NCBI GenBank assembly: GCA_004297645.1
Contig: SCUG01000284.1
Location: 1-5,394 of the forward strand
Length of the DNA stretch: 5,394 bases
From: Saprospiraceae bacterium
GTDB lineage: Bacteria; Bacteroidota; Bacteroidia; Chitinophagales; Saprospiraceae
Reading direction: 5' to 3'
Shown: piece after piece, positions 5,302 to 5,394 of the stretch
Layout: each line of letters opens with the position of its first letter
Numbering within the stretch: the first letter of the stretch is position 1
Translations under genes and position numbers: made by a program
The notes under the pieces: model-generated
What the model saw: only the letters and a program-made list of their open reading frames with translations
What the model was told of the DNA's origin: nothing
Databases searched by the model: none

Positions 5302-5394
5302 ACACATAGGCACATAGGACACTACCTGTCCCGTACCATAGGTCGGGATAGCTCTAACAAGTTGGTTTTCAACCATTCTATGTTTTCTATGTGC
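5302..5394. repeat. Octamer repeats in inverted arrangement upstream of the operon
   Basis: Two tandem octamers of the form RCACATAG (5302-5309, 5310-5317) face a related inverted stretch at 5378-5394 (CTATGTTT, then CTATGTGC). Between them lie a short stem TCCCG/CGGGA (5329-5333 with 5344-5348) and GGTT/AACC (5364-5367 with 5371-5374). The window ends inside the right arm, so the element may be longer. The layout parallels the other octamer pair at 787-806 and 1131-1162, though the octamer sequence differs. The operon promoter presumably lies in or near this 141-bp gap, but I could not identify a convincing one. Confidence 0.6.

Overview
The window looks like the end of an assembled contig from a member of the Bacteroidota, probably environmental. 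The evidence is a DUF5777-type outer-membrane beta-barrel, AT-rich gene starts with weak Shine-Dalgarno signals, and a monoheme cytochrome c beside a Tat-exported iron-sulfur/NrfD pair. A genus cannot be named from this alone. Bases 1-13 are exactly the 13-nt core of the Illumina adapter, so genuine sequence starts at about base 14.

Layout. On the plus strand, 15-662 is the 3' part of a DUF5777-like beta-barrel gene, followed by two hairpins in tandem, the second a classic intrinsic terminator. About 720 bp without a credible gene follows (749-1471). It is rich in perfect inverted repeats, including a hairpin family built on a GCGGCAGGG/CCCTGCCGC core and 8-bp tandem repeats in opposite orientations. 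A minus-strand terminator at 1472-1513 then closes a four-gene operon read leftward: Tat-exported ferredoxin-like protein (5253-4318), NrfD-like quinone-interacting membrane protein (4321-2966, ATGA overlap), unidentified membrane-anchored protein with two predicted beta-sandwich domains (2938-2012), and monoheme cytochrome c (1948-1547). The 141 bp upstream of the operon hold more octamer-type repeats and run off the window.

How the genes may work together (inference). The NrfD-like protein would exchange electrons with menaquinol in the membrane. The iron-sulfur protein would carry them on the periplasmic face, and the cytochrome c would link the module to a terminal oxidase or another periplasmic partner. 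The anchored 308-residue protein is probably an accessory subunit. No molybdopterin or multiheme catalytic subunit lies in the window, so the direction of electron flow and the substrate cannot be fixed. The iron-sulfur protein lacks one of the usual sixteen cluster cysteines (Leu101), which makes a [3Fe-4S] or otherwise atypical cluster likely. That is the most interesting protein-level observation here.
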